Part shown: in pieces, positions 12,386-23,956 of the stretch
Layout: every line of letters begins with the position of its first letter
Numbering within the stretch: position 1 is the stretch's first letter
Notes under the pieces: model-generated
Database searches by the model: none
Seen by the model: only the letters and a program-made list of their open reading frames with translations
What the model was told of the DNA's origin: nothing
Translations under genes and position numbers: made by a program
Source of the DNA: Cranoglanis bouderius
Taxonomy: Eukaryota; Chordata; Actinopteri; Siluriformes; Cranoglanididae
Length of the DNA: 64,000 bases
NCBI GenBank assembly: GCA_023630585.1
Contig: CM042544.1
Coordinates: 14,895,756 to 14,959,755, forward strand
Direction: 5' to 3'

Positions 12386-13145
12386 AGTAACACTTAAGTA
12401 AGTATAGTAACACTTAAGTCATTATTAGTGGGTTACCATGATTCTTAAAATAGTTATTAATGAAAACCTAATCATAAAGTATAGAATCTTCTAACCATGA
12501 AGATAGAAGACCCATATATTTCCGTGAGCTACGTTAAATAAATAAATCACTGTATAGGTTACAATTTGTCTGGCATTTGGGGTATGGCTGATGACTTGAA
12601 ATGTTCCAGTAGTCTCCATGACTCTAGTGATTCAGTGAGAAGGGTGGACATAAGCTGTCTTCTCTGTATTTACGTATTAATAATAATGTGGAAAAATTTA
12701 TTACAAATAAGGGTGAAGTTCAGAGGGATGATGGAAATTTGGCCACAGGAGTAAGGTCCCGAAATCTGCATTTAAAAAAAACATTTCTTTAAAATGATCC
12801 ATTGTTAGTAAATAGTTCTCTAGGAGGAATGATAAAATGTACTAATTATTAAGAGCTTACCCAAATCATAAGTCTGCTATTACCTATTGATTATGTAAAC
12901 AATCTTGTCTATTCGTTAACAGTAGATAGTTTCTTAATAGTTCTCCAGGAGACATGAAAGAAATAGTAGTTATTGATTAACTAATAGTGAGCTACCGCAT
13001 TCATCTGTGTGCTATTACTCACTAGTTCATTAATTAGTGTTTCTAGTGAGTTAATAGTAGTTACTAGAATATTAATATTGCGTTATTCATTTATTCCTGT
13101 GTCGTTATTCATTAATGACGGACCCATATTCTAAAGTGTTACCAT
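12386..13145. repeat. AT-rich element with GTAACACTT termini
   Basis: The left side (GTAACACTTAAG) and the complement of the right end (GTAACACTTTAGAATATGGG) form short terminal inverted repeats. The interior is made of short ATTAATGA / TTAGTGAGT-like words. It resembles a non-autonomous DNA transposon; exact borders are unsure. Confidence 0.4.
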
Positions 13146-14443
13146 GAAAACTTCTTTTAAGCCCCCAACACAGCGATAATGCTGCATTTGCGGGATAGTT
13201 GCAGCTTGTCATTCCCTGCCTACAACCGGTAAAAACCACAGAAAATGCACCCTCAACTTACAATTTCAACTCGTTAACTTGGTGTAGTTTTCTCAACCAC
13301 CAGTTCCTCATTTATGGAGTGACATCAAGTCAACATGGCCGTGCACACTGTGAACAGTGTAACATGCTCCTTCTTTTCTTATATACAAACACAGTACTTG
13401 GGTAAATCTATATCTACTCTACTAATCATCAACGTTAGATATATCATTAATGTTAGCCAGTTAGCCTGTTACTAATCTACTCGTTACTGTCCGTTGTTGT
13501 TGCTTTACTGCAATTTCAGTCCAAAATATTGCATGAATGTTTGAAGTTCACTACAGTAAAACAGTACCAGTTGCCCCTCAGGCCTGTAACTGTAAAAGTG
13601 CAGTTAAAGAAGCTTTTTTTTTTTACAAACTCTGTGTGCATTCATGGAGGCATCCATGTTTTTGTTCACTTCGCATGTCCCAAGATGGGAAATGACATCA
13701 TTACAACTTGCAAACTAGCACTTACAAGGCACCACGTACACAGCACTAATACACAGCTATTGGAGCCCGTGCTTCTATTAGTGTTTGTTAGGTGTTTGTG
13801 TACTGATGTTTTAATGGGACAAAATATTAATGCTCATTGAACAGCAGGCGTTTATCACATCATTTTGAGTCCCGCCTGGCTGCATAGCTTCACTGGGAGT
13901 GAATGGAGTGTTGGGTGTGTTTTGCCCCCCCAAAAAAACAAAACAAAAAAATTGTTTTTCAAAAAAATTTTTCAACATTTTTTTGGACAGTGCACTCTTA
14001 GCTTTTCCCACCTGGAAGCACAGCTTGTCCTTATGATGACTGGTAGACCTCTTAAAGGGGCGCAACCTTATAACCACCCTCTAATCAGTAAATTGGTAAT
14101 GAACATGTCTGACATCTCAAACTTAAACATATCTGCACCAGTCGGAATCACTTGGAGCCTACAGTAATGGTGTCATTTGTAAATATTATAAATAAATTAA
14201 GTATAAAATTATGTTTGATTATTTGCATTCAATTCTGAAATGTGTTATTCATAAGTCTAGCTTGCTGTCAGTTTAGCTGCTTTTGGGGATGAAATGGCAA
14301 ACACTGCTACTGTTGACCTAATTATAGAAAAGTCTTTTGATGCTCATAGAGACAGAAAATTAAACCAACGCCCAAGATTCAAAAGTCAGGTGGAAAAAAA
14401 GGTCCTTTTAGTGGTCTTGGTACAGTAAAATCAGTTTGCTGTG

Positions 14444-14448
<5 letters not shown>
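13146..14448. other. Intergenic, no gene seen
   Basis: No exon with supporting splice signals was found. Open frames here are short and show no recognisable protein pattern. Confidence 0.4.

Positions 14449-14516
<68 letters not shown>
14449..14516. repeat. (ATT)n microsatellite
   Basis: About 22 uninterrupted ATT units. Confidence 0.97.
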
Positions 14517-15024
14517 GTTCTAGATTCCAAATCCCTGTGAATGAGCTATATATGTATATAGAAAGTTGTGCTTTCCCCATTTTAATAACCAACAGCTGCT
14601 ACATGTATACAGTATAGCTTTATAATGTATAAAATCATATTCATATTAATCTTATTAATTATTAAGAATATTAATAATGCATTAATACTGTCAAGTCTGA
14701 CTCAAAATACTGTCAATTCAGTTTTTATTTTAAATTACTATATAAATTATACAACATCTGGTAATTCCTTAGTTTTGAGAGTATTTCTTAATTTCAAAGG
14801 TGACAGTGGATTGATATTTATACAATTGTACTTCTTATTACTCTACTCGTTATTACTCTGCAATTTTTTTAAATGTAGAAGTATAGCTGAAAAAGATCAG
14901 AGTGATTATTATTTAAAATAAGGAGAGCTGATAGTGTTGGTACAGTTATTGTAGTTATATCTTGATTACAGTTCATATGCGTAGTGTCATGTATCTAAGC
15001 CCTGTATTACTTTTTAATATCCAG
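14517..15024. other. Spacer upstream of gene A, no leader exon
   Basis: AT-rich sequence. Its last 100 bp resemble the intron before the matching exon of gene C (51380-51494). No signal-peptide or N-domain exon was found here or anywhere from 7.4 kb on. Confidence 0.5.
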
Positions 15025-15313
15025 TTCCTGCCTCCAACGTTATCGTAGTACCAAGTAAAACAGAGCTGGATGAATTCAACAGCACTGTGAGTCTCGTCTG
15101 CTCTGTGTCTGGCTCCACACTTTCATATATTTGGCTGAATGGCAGCTCTGAGGTAACCTGAGGTAACAGCAGGGGAGCGAGTTCAGCTAACAGACAGCAA
15201 CAGCAGACTGACCATTACCAGTGTGATCAGAGGTGATGCAGGCCCATACCAGTGTGAAGCATCCAACATCGTCAGCAAAGCAATGACTCCTCCATTGAGC
15301 CTCACCATTTACT
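15025..15313 (+). pseudogene. Gene A Ig A-type exon, frameshifted
   Basis: The counterpart in gene C is 279 bp and open; this one is 289 bp. The extra 10 bases are a tandem repeat of GAGGTAACCT just after the WLNGSS part, which shifts the frame and gives a stop at once. Splice borders (CCAG at the start, GTGAGT at the end) are kept. Confidence 0.88.
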
Positions 15314-15437
15314 GTGAGTTATTTCATATCATGTGACTTGTTGACAGTCATGAGTTTTATCCAACAAACATGCATGATATACCTGACAAGAACATGATGG
15401 CTCTAAAGGTGACTAAATATGGATTATTCCATTGCAG

Positions 15438-15704
15438 ATGGTCCAGAAAATGTTGCTGTTGAAGCAGATCCAGTGGGACCCTTCTACAGCTCTGGGTCAA
15501 ACCTCACACTGAGCTGCTCAGCTGAGTCCAGCCCTGCTGCTGAGTTTCAGTGGGATGTGAATGGAGCAGAGCTTGGTGAAATGGGCCAAGAGCTCAGACT
15601 GAGCAACATTCAAAGCAGTCAGAGTGGCAATTACACCTGCATCGCCCATAACAAGCAGAGCCTGAGATACTCCCCATCTGAACCCATTAGCATCACTGTA
15701 CTAG
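15438..15704 (+). CDS. Gene A Ig B-type exon
   Basis: 89 codons, phase 1-1. It encodes a C2/I-type Ig domain with both cysteines (LTLSCSAES and GNYTCIAHN), the core Trp (FQWDVNG) and the NIQSSQSGNY turn. It differs from the gene C copy at only seven bases by eye. Confidence 0.88.
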
Positions 15705-15860
15705 GTGGGTTATAGTTTAGTTATTGAATTCATGTGCAACAAAAAAGAGCAAGACATTAAATTAGGGCAAGCAACTATTCCACAAATTTACATATTTTTC
15801 ATTGCTGTTAGGATTTTTTTTTCTGGTAAATGACTGACAATGTTTTAGTAAAGTAGGCAA

Positions 15861-16550
15861 GTAAGGCAAAAAAAGTTTCTGGTGCGCACTCGTTACAGTT
15901 TCCGGTGTGTTTATAGCTCTCTTCCGTTTACGTCATTACCATCGTTCATTTACACGTAAACAAACCGAGAGCATGGATGCGCGTGAATTTATAGAGATAT
16001 ATTTTAAAGTTGGCCTTCAATAGAGCTTGGGAAACTACATCACTGTACATTGCATTTTGGGTAATCGCCACCATGTTTTCGGACACGCTCGTCAGGATGT
16101 TAGTACACAGAAAAAACTGAAGAAAAAAATAATGGACCAAACGAAGATCAAGTGCAAGATTCCATATAGAGAAAAGCTCAACAAAGAAGCAAAGTTGTGG
16201 TACTTAGAAAAAGTCAAGGAAATGGAGAATGGGAGCGTGATGTCAGCAACGGAGTTAACGAAGCGGCGTCGCATGGCATGGGTAGCAGCAGTAAGACGGA
16301 AAAACCTTCACCTTCAACAACATTCCCCGACACGTTTGTTTGTTCACGGCATTTTCACAAAGGTAAGTTATAATCAAAACACATCTAACTGCTGACGTCA
16401 CATTCCCATTCTCTATACAAAGACATTACATCTGTTCTTGCTTCCCGACATAGTTGTGTAATCACAGAGTGACATGACGCAAACGGAAGACAGCTATACA
16501 CACACCGGAAACTGTAACGCGTGCGCAAGAGAAGCTTTTTTCGTGCGTAC
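15861..16550 (+). mobile_element. TIR element carrying a THAP-like exon
   Basis: Inverted repeats of about 80 bp bound the element (15861-15940 and 16471-16550) and share the exact 20-mer CGTTACAGTTTCCGGTGTGT. Between them the plus strand encodes, from about 16130, a charged segment with KRRRMAWVAAVRR. In a neighbouring frame this is followed by TFVCSRHFHK, ending at a clean AAAG|GTAAGT donor (16362). The WxxAVRR...CSRHF order is that of the end of a THAP zinc finger; THAP domains occur in P-element and THAP/DDE4 (Harbinger-related) transposases. The first zinc-binding cysteines and any catalytic domain are missing. It lies in the gene A intron between the B and TM exons. Confidence 0.65.
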
Positions 16551-17399
16551 GCAAAAGTCTCTATGATTTTTTTTTTTTTTTTTTTTTTGCACAAGTCACT
16601 TCAGGGGCTCCATAAATAAATGTACAATGGTTGTAATTATAATATAATAATATGCAATAATAATACAATAAATGTTTAATGTTAATGTGTTCCAGATCTA
16701 TTGTGTTATTTGTATAAAATTAAAAGGCTGCAACATCACTCTTTTAGTTCCATAGGAGGAATATGGAGAAATTATTTTATTTTAAGACATTTCAGACTTT
16801 TAGAGATGTATGAAGCTGCTCTAACATTGAAAGATTTAGAAACTACTAATAACATTATACAGTCAATTCTAAAGGAACCAGGCATTTAGTAGACTGATTT
16901 AGAACTGGTCCAATATTATTTTCTACTACGTTAATGTTCTTCCTACTGAATTTTTGCTACTGAAAGTTGTTTGTTGTAGTTTTAATGTATTTACATTACA
17001 TCAGCATGAGAAAAAAAAAAACAAATCATGGATCAATTTCTTGGCTTCTTGTAACCAGATGGAAGGTCTCATCCATGCTATATGGTTTGATAACAGAACA
17101 CAGTTTTAGTAATGTTATTAATGAGTCAAGAATTAATAGAATAAATGTTTTCTATGTAGCCTCTAAAATATATTTTGCTTCACTACCAGTTACAATGCTG
17201 GACACACAGGTTACCCGCTTTTCAAGAGATGTTTTATCATCTGCCACTACAGATGTGTATAGCTGTAATCCTGTGTATAGCTACACAAATTGACTCTATG
17301 AATCTTAATAATCAGAAATTCTATCTTTTTAAATCTATTCATAGTGTTTTGCCTTTGAATTAAAATATAATAATTTTTCTTAATTACTTCTTAAATATT
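16551..17399. other. Intron of gene A, no feature recognised
   Basis: A poly-T run at about 16566-16588, then AT-rich sequence with only short frames. No Ig exon was found. Confidence 0.5.
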
Positions 17400-17925
17400 G
17401 CCCTGATGGTGGAAATGGGCATTTTCAGTGCTTGTGCTATTTGCCTATAGCCACTTCCCATTTTGTGAAGCTCAACAACTTTTTGCTGCACATCACAGTT
17501 ATATTTCTTGGTCTTACCCATTGTTATGAATGACTAAGGGCCTATGTGTTACCTCATATTATACTCATATTATACTCCCGTGAAGCAGGAAGTCATGGTT
17601 GAACAATTTCCTGTTCCTAGTCACCCAGATGTACTCAAAAAAAAAAATTAAAAATTAAAACATGAATGGGAATTTACTTCGAATATATTTTTCTCATCTA
17701 AATTCATAGGGGTGCCAATAATTGTGGCACACAATTATATTTAAAAAAAGATTTTTTGTATAAACCTGTGTTGTGTTTGCAATTGTTTGATATCCATGAG
17801 AGCAGAGTATTTTTGTGAATTATTTGAACACAATTTGAAGACAATTTTTCACAGCCTTCTTTGCTCATATTGACCAAGGGTGCCAATGTTAGTGGAGGGC
17901 AATGTATATTTTGTTTATCATTCAT
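17400..17925 (-). mobile_element. Tc1-like transposon fragment (transposase N-terminus)
   Basis: On the minus strand from 17523 the sequence reads MGKTKKYNCDVQQKVVELHK followed by a GSGYRQIAQALKMPISTIRA helix-turn-helix, a Tc1-type DNA-binding start. The 5' flank includes the GGGTGCCAAT terminal-repeat words of this family at about 17708 and 17878. The rest of the transposase is absent. Confidence 0.7.
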
Positions 17926-18157
17926 TTCACATAGTTACAATTATTTTGAAAAAATGAGCTTGCTAGAAAATAGAGGTACGTATTTAGAGGGTATGTAAGG
18001 AACATAATTAGGAAGCTCTTGTGGTGGAGGGAGAGAAGGCTATACACATTCTATACTGTAGTATAGAAGTTTTCACTTATAATCAGAACCTGAATCAAAA
18101 ATCACAGCTGGAAAAAAGAAATAGTTTTTTAATATCTATTTGAGTAAGGAGTATATG

Positions 18158-18284
<127 letters not shown>

Positions 18285-18419
18285 TGTTAAGAAGTTCTGC
18301 TTCACTGAGGTTTTCATGTCCTGTGAAAAAGGTTATTTCACAAAATCTCAACATTGTTCTTTAACTGTGACAGTGTTTCTTAAATTATATTCTGCTGGTT
18401 TCTCTCTGTTTTTAAAAAG

Positions 18420-18543
18420 GGACTGCAGGTGGGGATGGAGAGTCACTGTCTGCAGGAGCTATAGCTGGGATTGTTATTGGGGTTTTATTAGGTGTTGCTG
18501 GAATTGCTGGTTTGATTTTCTACTTTATGAAAGCAAAAGAAAT
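18420..18543 (+). CDS. Gene A transmembrane exon
   Basis: It begins phase 1 and ends phase 2. The membrane helix has three consecutive GxxxG spacings (GAIAG, GIVIG, GVLLG) and is followed by FYFMKAKE. There is no charged residue within the helix. Confidence 0.88.
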
Positions 18544-19005
18544 GTAAGTAAATTAGTCCCCCATTTTCTAATGTACTTGGTATTTCGTATATGTAGTATT
18601 TAATAGCAGCATGTTTTTTTTTTTGTTTTTTTTTTTCTTAACAGGAGTTATAAACATGTATTTTCTAAAAGTGGCTCATAGATATAAGAAGTCAGAATCA
18701 AAATAATTGCATCATTGTTCAGAATTTGAAAATTATTGGCACGCAGGTCCAGACAGCTATTTCTCCTTTCCACAGAAATACACAGTTTTGCAGAATTACT
18801 ATGTATTATAACTGAACTCCCAAAATGCTGATTTTTCTATTTTTACGAGTAAACAAATTCTGGAATAAAGTCAATGAGCTCTTAAAAATGTTCTGACTTA
18901 ATCTATTTATGATTTATGTCACGTGACTGCTAACTATCTTGTGAAGGAAATAACACAGAAATCTATGTGACTGTATTATCTGGTCTACGTTTTACTGTCA
19001 TGCAG

Positions 19006-20073
19006 GCCAAGAACAAACTCCAGAGGAAATAATCAGAATGGAGGTATGTGTGAAGACCTTCAGTCATTGCTGAGTCATAAAGACCAGACATGTAGCTGAT
19101 GGAAAAATATACTGAGTATCATAAACTTCAGTAATATGACACACACTGTAATTTTATGACACACTGTGATGTTTTGTGTTTGTTTAGGCTGTACAGTATT
19201 TACAAAATATGGAGCTCATACACCATATTTTATTACAAGCTAGTGATTTGTTTATATATATTCTTTCTTATACAGCAACACATAATGCAGATGAAAATGT
19301 AAGTCAGTTTCTTTATGTAAATTATATGAATGAATGAATATCAAAAGGAGAGAATGTGACTAAGATTTGTCCATTACACTATGTATTGTAATCTAATCTT
19401 TAATAAAGTCACGATAATAATGTGGTCTTTCTCTCACCAGTAAAGCTCAGATGAGGGTCTGTGGAAATAAGCAGTCAATTCCCCTAATTATCCCCAGAAA
19501 ATCACATTTATTCTACACTATAGCTACACTGCAAGATATTTAATTTAGATGTTCTTTGTTTTTAAAGCTGCTGGGAAATTTAGACTTCCTCCCACAGCAT
19601 GCAGAAGCCCTAGACTAGTCTGTGTTGTGCTGCTCAAATTCATGAAGTTGTATGGACTCGAATGTTTACTAATAGTCAGCTGATCGGTTATAATGATATT
19701 GTTCATCATTTCAAGTACACTTTACTGAATATATCTCCTGAATGTATTTATCACTAGCCATTACAGTGTTTTTGTATTATTAGGATTCAAACTATGAAAA
19801 TATTTTCCAAAATAATAAGACTGGAGTGACTATAAGGGGTTCTGACTCTCAGATGTGCGCACCTCAGATTGATAAGGTAAGCAGTCTTTTTAATTTATTT
19901 GTAATGCATTATTAATTTAATCCCAACCCCAATGTTGATGAAGTTATTGATATACTGATAGCTACTGATATACTGATATATTGTGATTTCAAGTACAGCC
20001 TAGTGAATTTATTTATTTATTATTGACCACCTAGGGAGCAATATATGTAAACATCATGCAGAAATCTATCTAA
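19006..20073 (+). CDS. Gene A cytoplasmic tail exons
   Basis: Four small exons (38, 23, 93 and 39 bp, the last including the stop) join in frame to give about 63 residues after the membrane. The third holds SNYENI and the fourth AIYVNI. The phases (2-1, 1-0, 0-0, 0-stop) and clean AG/GT borders support the model. The first tail exon matches the one at 60938-60975 of gene C. Confidence 0.8.
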
Positions 20074-20454
20074 GGTTAGGACTCCCTCAGCTCTTTGTGG
20101 ATAATGAGGTAAGCAGCTTTACTTTCATTTATTTAGGACTAGAATTAGTTTCATCGAAATAGCTGATTGGAGAAATACAGAAATAACACTGATATAGATT
20201 CAACTTCAGAAAAACACATGCAAGAGTTATATTTAAGCAATATCGCATAAACATGATCATGCAGAGCAAGAGTGCTGTTATACTGAATATCAGCATGGCT
20301 GTTATTTGGCTGTAGGCACAAGAATGCTGATATACTAAATAATAAATAAATACTGAAATTATATTGTTATAATATTATATGTTAAATATAAATATTATAA
20401 TATTGAAATACTAAATATAAATATGAAACCTTTATTATTTCTTCTTTATTATTA

Positions 20455-21765
20455 TTTTTTTTATTGAAGCAAAAAAAAAAAAAAAAGTCATTCAACACCT
20501 ATCACCCATAGGAAAAACTAATTGCCCCCTTAAACTTAAAATCTGGTTATGCAATAACTGCACCCAAATGCTGGAATTTTGGCCCACTCCTCTTTTCGGA
20601 ACTGCTTTAGTTCCACATTGGAGGGCTTTCAAGCATGAACTGCCTGTTTAAGGTCCTGCCCCAGCATCTCAATTAGTTCAAGTCAGGACTTTGACTAGGC
20701 CACTAATCATTCAGATGACTCATCATAGGCTTTGGATCATTGTCTTGCTGCATGATCCAGTTGTGCTTGAGTTTCAACTTATGGACTGAAAACCGGACAT
20801 TCTCCTTTAGGATTTTCTGGTAGAGAGCAGAATTCATGTTTCCCTCAATTACTGCAAGTTGCCCAGGCCCTGAAGCAGCAAAGCATCCCCACACCATCAC
20901 ACGTCCACCACCATGCTTGACCATAGGTATGATGTTCTTTTTGTAGAATTCTGTGTTTCGTTTATGCCAGATGAAACGGGAGCCCTGTCTTCCAAACAGT
21001 TCCACTTTTGACTCATCAGTCCACAGAACATTCTCCCATCTTTATGAGGATCATAAAGGTGTGTTTAGGCAAAATTCATTCATTTTTGCCCAATGTCTTT
21101 CTGATAGTGGAGTCATGAACAGTGAACTTTATTGATGCAAGAGAGGCCTGTAGGTCCATTGATGTTGTCCTTGGGTCTTTTGTGACATCCTGGATGAGTC
21201 GTCGCTGTGCTCTTGGAGAAATTTTGGGAGGTCGGCCACTTCTGGGAAGGTTCACTACTATGCAGAGTTTTTTTTTTCCATTTGGAGATAATGGCTTTCA
21301 CTGTGGTTTGTTTGAGGTCCTGAGCCTTTGAAATAGCTTTGTAACCCTTCCCAGCCTGATGTATTTCAGTCACCTACTTCCTCATCATTTTTGGAATTCC
21401 TTTCAATTTTGGCATAGTGTGTTACTGGGTAAGACCTTTTAACCAACTTCATGCTGTTGAAAAAGTTCTATTTAAGTGTTGATTTGATTGAACAGGGTTT
21501 GCAGTAATCAGGCCTGGTTGTGTCTAGTCCAGCTGAACCCCATTATGAATGCAGTTTCATAGATTTGGGGAATTACTAACTATGGGGGCAAGTACATGTT
21601 CACACAGGCCCAGTTGGTATTGGATAACTTTTTTGCTTCAATAAATAACATTATCATTTAAAAACTGTATTTTATGTTTACTCAGGTTGCCTTTGTATTA
21701 TCTCAGATTTTGTTTTAATTTCTGAAACAATTTATTATGAGATATACACAAAAACAGAAGCACTG
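20455..21765 (-). mobile_element. Tc1-like transposon, degenerate
   Basis: The minus strand encodes a helix-turn-helix region (GKGYKAISKAQDLKQTTVKA, near 21350), LWTDESKVELFG with the first Asp, the HGGGRVMVWGCF block, and MQQDNDPK with the second Asp, in separate frames. The inner TIR word TTTTGCTTCAATAAATAA and the outer GAGATATACACAAAAACAGA are present on the right; the left outer repeat is eroded. It is the same family as 41610-43034. Confidence 0.85.
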
Positions 21766-22560
21766 CAATGGCTGAGAGGTTGGAGACACTTGGATCCTGG
21801 AGCACTCCTTCATGCTCAACATTTCAAGTTCCATTTCAGTAGAGTTGAAATCTTGAAATGATTTTGTTTCCCTGCAACCAGTGTGCTGATCTGTGTTGAT
21901 TTGAGATAATGTTTAGGATTATTATTTTCTTGAGTGCTCTATGGCCAACTCTTAACCTCCTGGCAGAGAGGTTGTGAACTAAATGATCCTAGTACTAAAC
22001 AAAATTCAACAATCATTATTCATTACTCACAAAGACTCATTTGAGGACAACACACAGTTCTGTTTGTAGAGTCAATAGTGCTTGGAGATGTTTAGGTGCT
22101 GCATTTTGTGAGCTGCTTTCATGCCACAAAACCACAAAACTCAGCTAAACAACAGTACAATTCTTAAACTGTGTTCTTTGGGTTATTCTTTGGCTCCTTC
22201 ACCATCCACAGGAGGCAGTATGCTCATGTGACCTATTCTTGGCAAGTTCCAGACTTGATTGCACTTAATAATGTTTAATTTATGATGTATTTTTATAACC
22301 TATGTGCAGGTCAACACCCATCTGTTTACTGCTCAGTGCTCTTTGGTCTTCTCTGCTTCACTGTCAGTAACGTTAAAAAAAAAACCTTCCACTGTTACCA
22401 GCATTAATCTCTTTTAGTCTAGGCTGTGTGCATGTGTGTGTTTTGTGAACATGGACTTGGATTTGTTTGGATTCTGAATTTCAAAACAGTGAGCCTCTTC
22501 AGCTAACATCATATGCTGTAAATGCTATAGTTAAGCAGCACTGAGTATACACCACTTAGA
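21766..22560. other. Intergenic, no gene seen
   Basis: Low-complexity-poor, AT-rich spacer between two Tc1 copies; no exon recognised. Confidence 0.45.
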
Positions 22561-23956
22561 CAGTTACAATCTAAATTAATAAACCCCCATTGCAAATCAG
22601 GTTTATTGTCAAAATTTACAGACTTTCAGCAGTTTGCAATGAACAAATCAAACAAAAGCAATTGAAATAGCTCAACACAACGAATGCTTCAAGTGGTTTC
22701 CCCGAATTCAACTGAAAATGCAACTTATAATGACTCCAGTTTCAAAATTATTCAATCCCTTCATGGCAAGCATCTTTAGTACTTAGTAGAGCACCCTTTT
22801 GTTGTTATGACTTGCTGCAAACGAGATGTATAGCCAGACACCAGCTTCTGGCAGTGTTCCTGGGGAGTCTTAGCCCATTCCTCATGAGCAATGGTCTCCA
22901 GTTCAGTAATATTTTTGGGTTTGCATGCTGCAACAACTTTCTTCAAATCCCACCAGAGATTTTCTATGGGGTTCAAGTCAGTTGACTGTGATGGCCCTGT
23001 AGAATCTTCCAGGACTTCTTCTGCAACCAAGCCTTGGTGGAATTTGAGGTATGCTTTGGATCATTGTCCTGGTGGAAGGTCCAATGACACTCTAGCTTCA
23101 GCTTCCTCACAGACGGCATGACGTTTTCTCCTAGAATTTCCTGATACTTCAATGAATCCATCTTGCCTTCCATCACCGAGCCACGCTGCAGGTTTCCAGT
23201 GGCAGAGGATGCAAAGCAGCCACAGAGCATCACCGAGCCACCACCATGCTTGACTGTGGACAGGGTGTTCTTTCTTTACTCTTCTTCCTCCAGAAATACT
23301 GCTGATCCATCATGCAGAAAAGTTCCAGTTTTGTTTCATCCCTCCACAGAACAGAATCCCAAAACTTCCATGGCTTATTTATATGATTTTGAGTCGACTT
23401 TTCTTGTGCTTTTGGGTCAATAGTGGCGTACCTCTTGGAGTTCTGGCATGGAAACCTTTTGCATTTAGTATGTGCCTTACTGTGCTCACTGAAACCTCAG
23501 TGTCTTTGGAAGTCACTCGAGGGTTTTTCACAACCTGCTTTCTCAGAAATCTGGTTGCAGCCATTGATAGCTTCCTTTTTCTGCCCCTTCCAGGCATTTC
23601 ATGTATTTTCTGCCCCTAGCTAGTTCAGGTATTTCATGTGTTCCAGCTCAAGCACACCTTGTGCAACTAATGAAGCCCTTGATTAATTGCATCAAGTGTG
23701 CATGAGACAACACCTGTTTTGCATATTTGTGCTGTTGTGAGGGATACTTTTCAGGGGGTTGAATAATTTTGAAACTGGAGAAGTCATTATAAGTTGCATT
23801 TTCAGTTGAATTTGGGGAAACTACTTGAAGCATTCCTTGTTTTGAACTATTTCAATTGCTTTTGTTTGATTTGTTCAGTGGAAACAGCTGAAAGTCTGTA
23901 AATTTTGACAATAAACCTGATTTGCAATGGGGATTGAATAATTTTGATTGCAACTG
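22561..23956 (-). mobile_element. Tc1-like transposon with complete ends, broken transposase
   Basis: Ends CAGTTACAATC and GATTGCAACTG are inverted, and the TIRs share CCATTGCAAATCAGGTTTAT, spanning about 190 bp. TA follows on the right; the left TA has become GA. The minus-strand transposase is split over at least three frames: MPGRGRKRKLSMAA...VSTVRHILNAKGFH (DNA binding part), HQDNDPKHT (second Asp) and STDLNPIENLWWDLKK (third acidic residue). All domains are present, so inactivation is by frameshifts. Confidence 0.9.
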
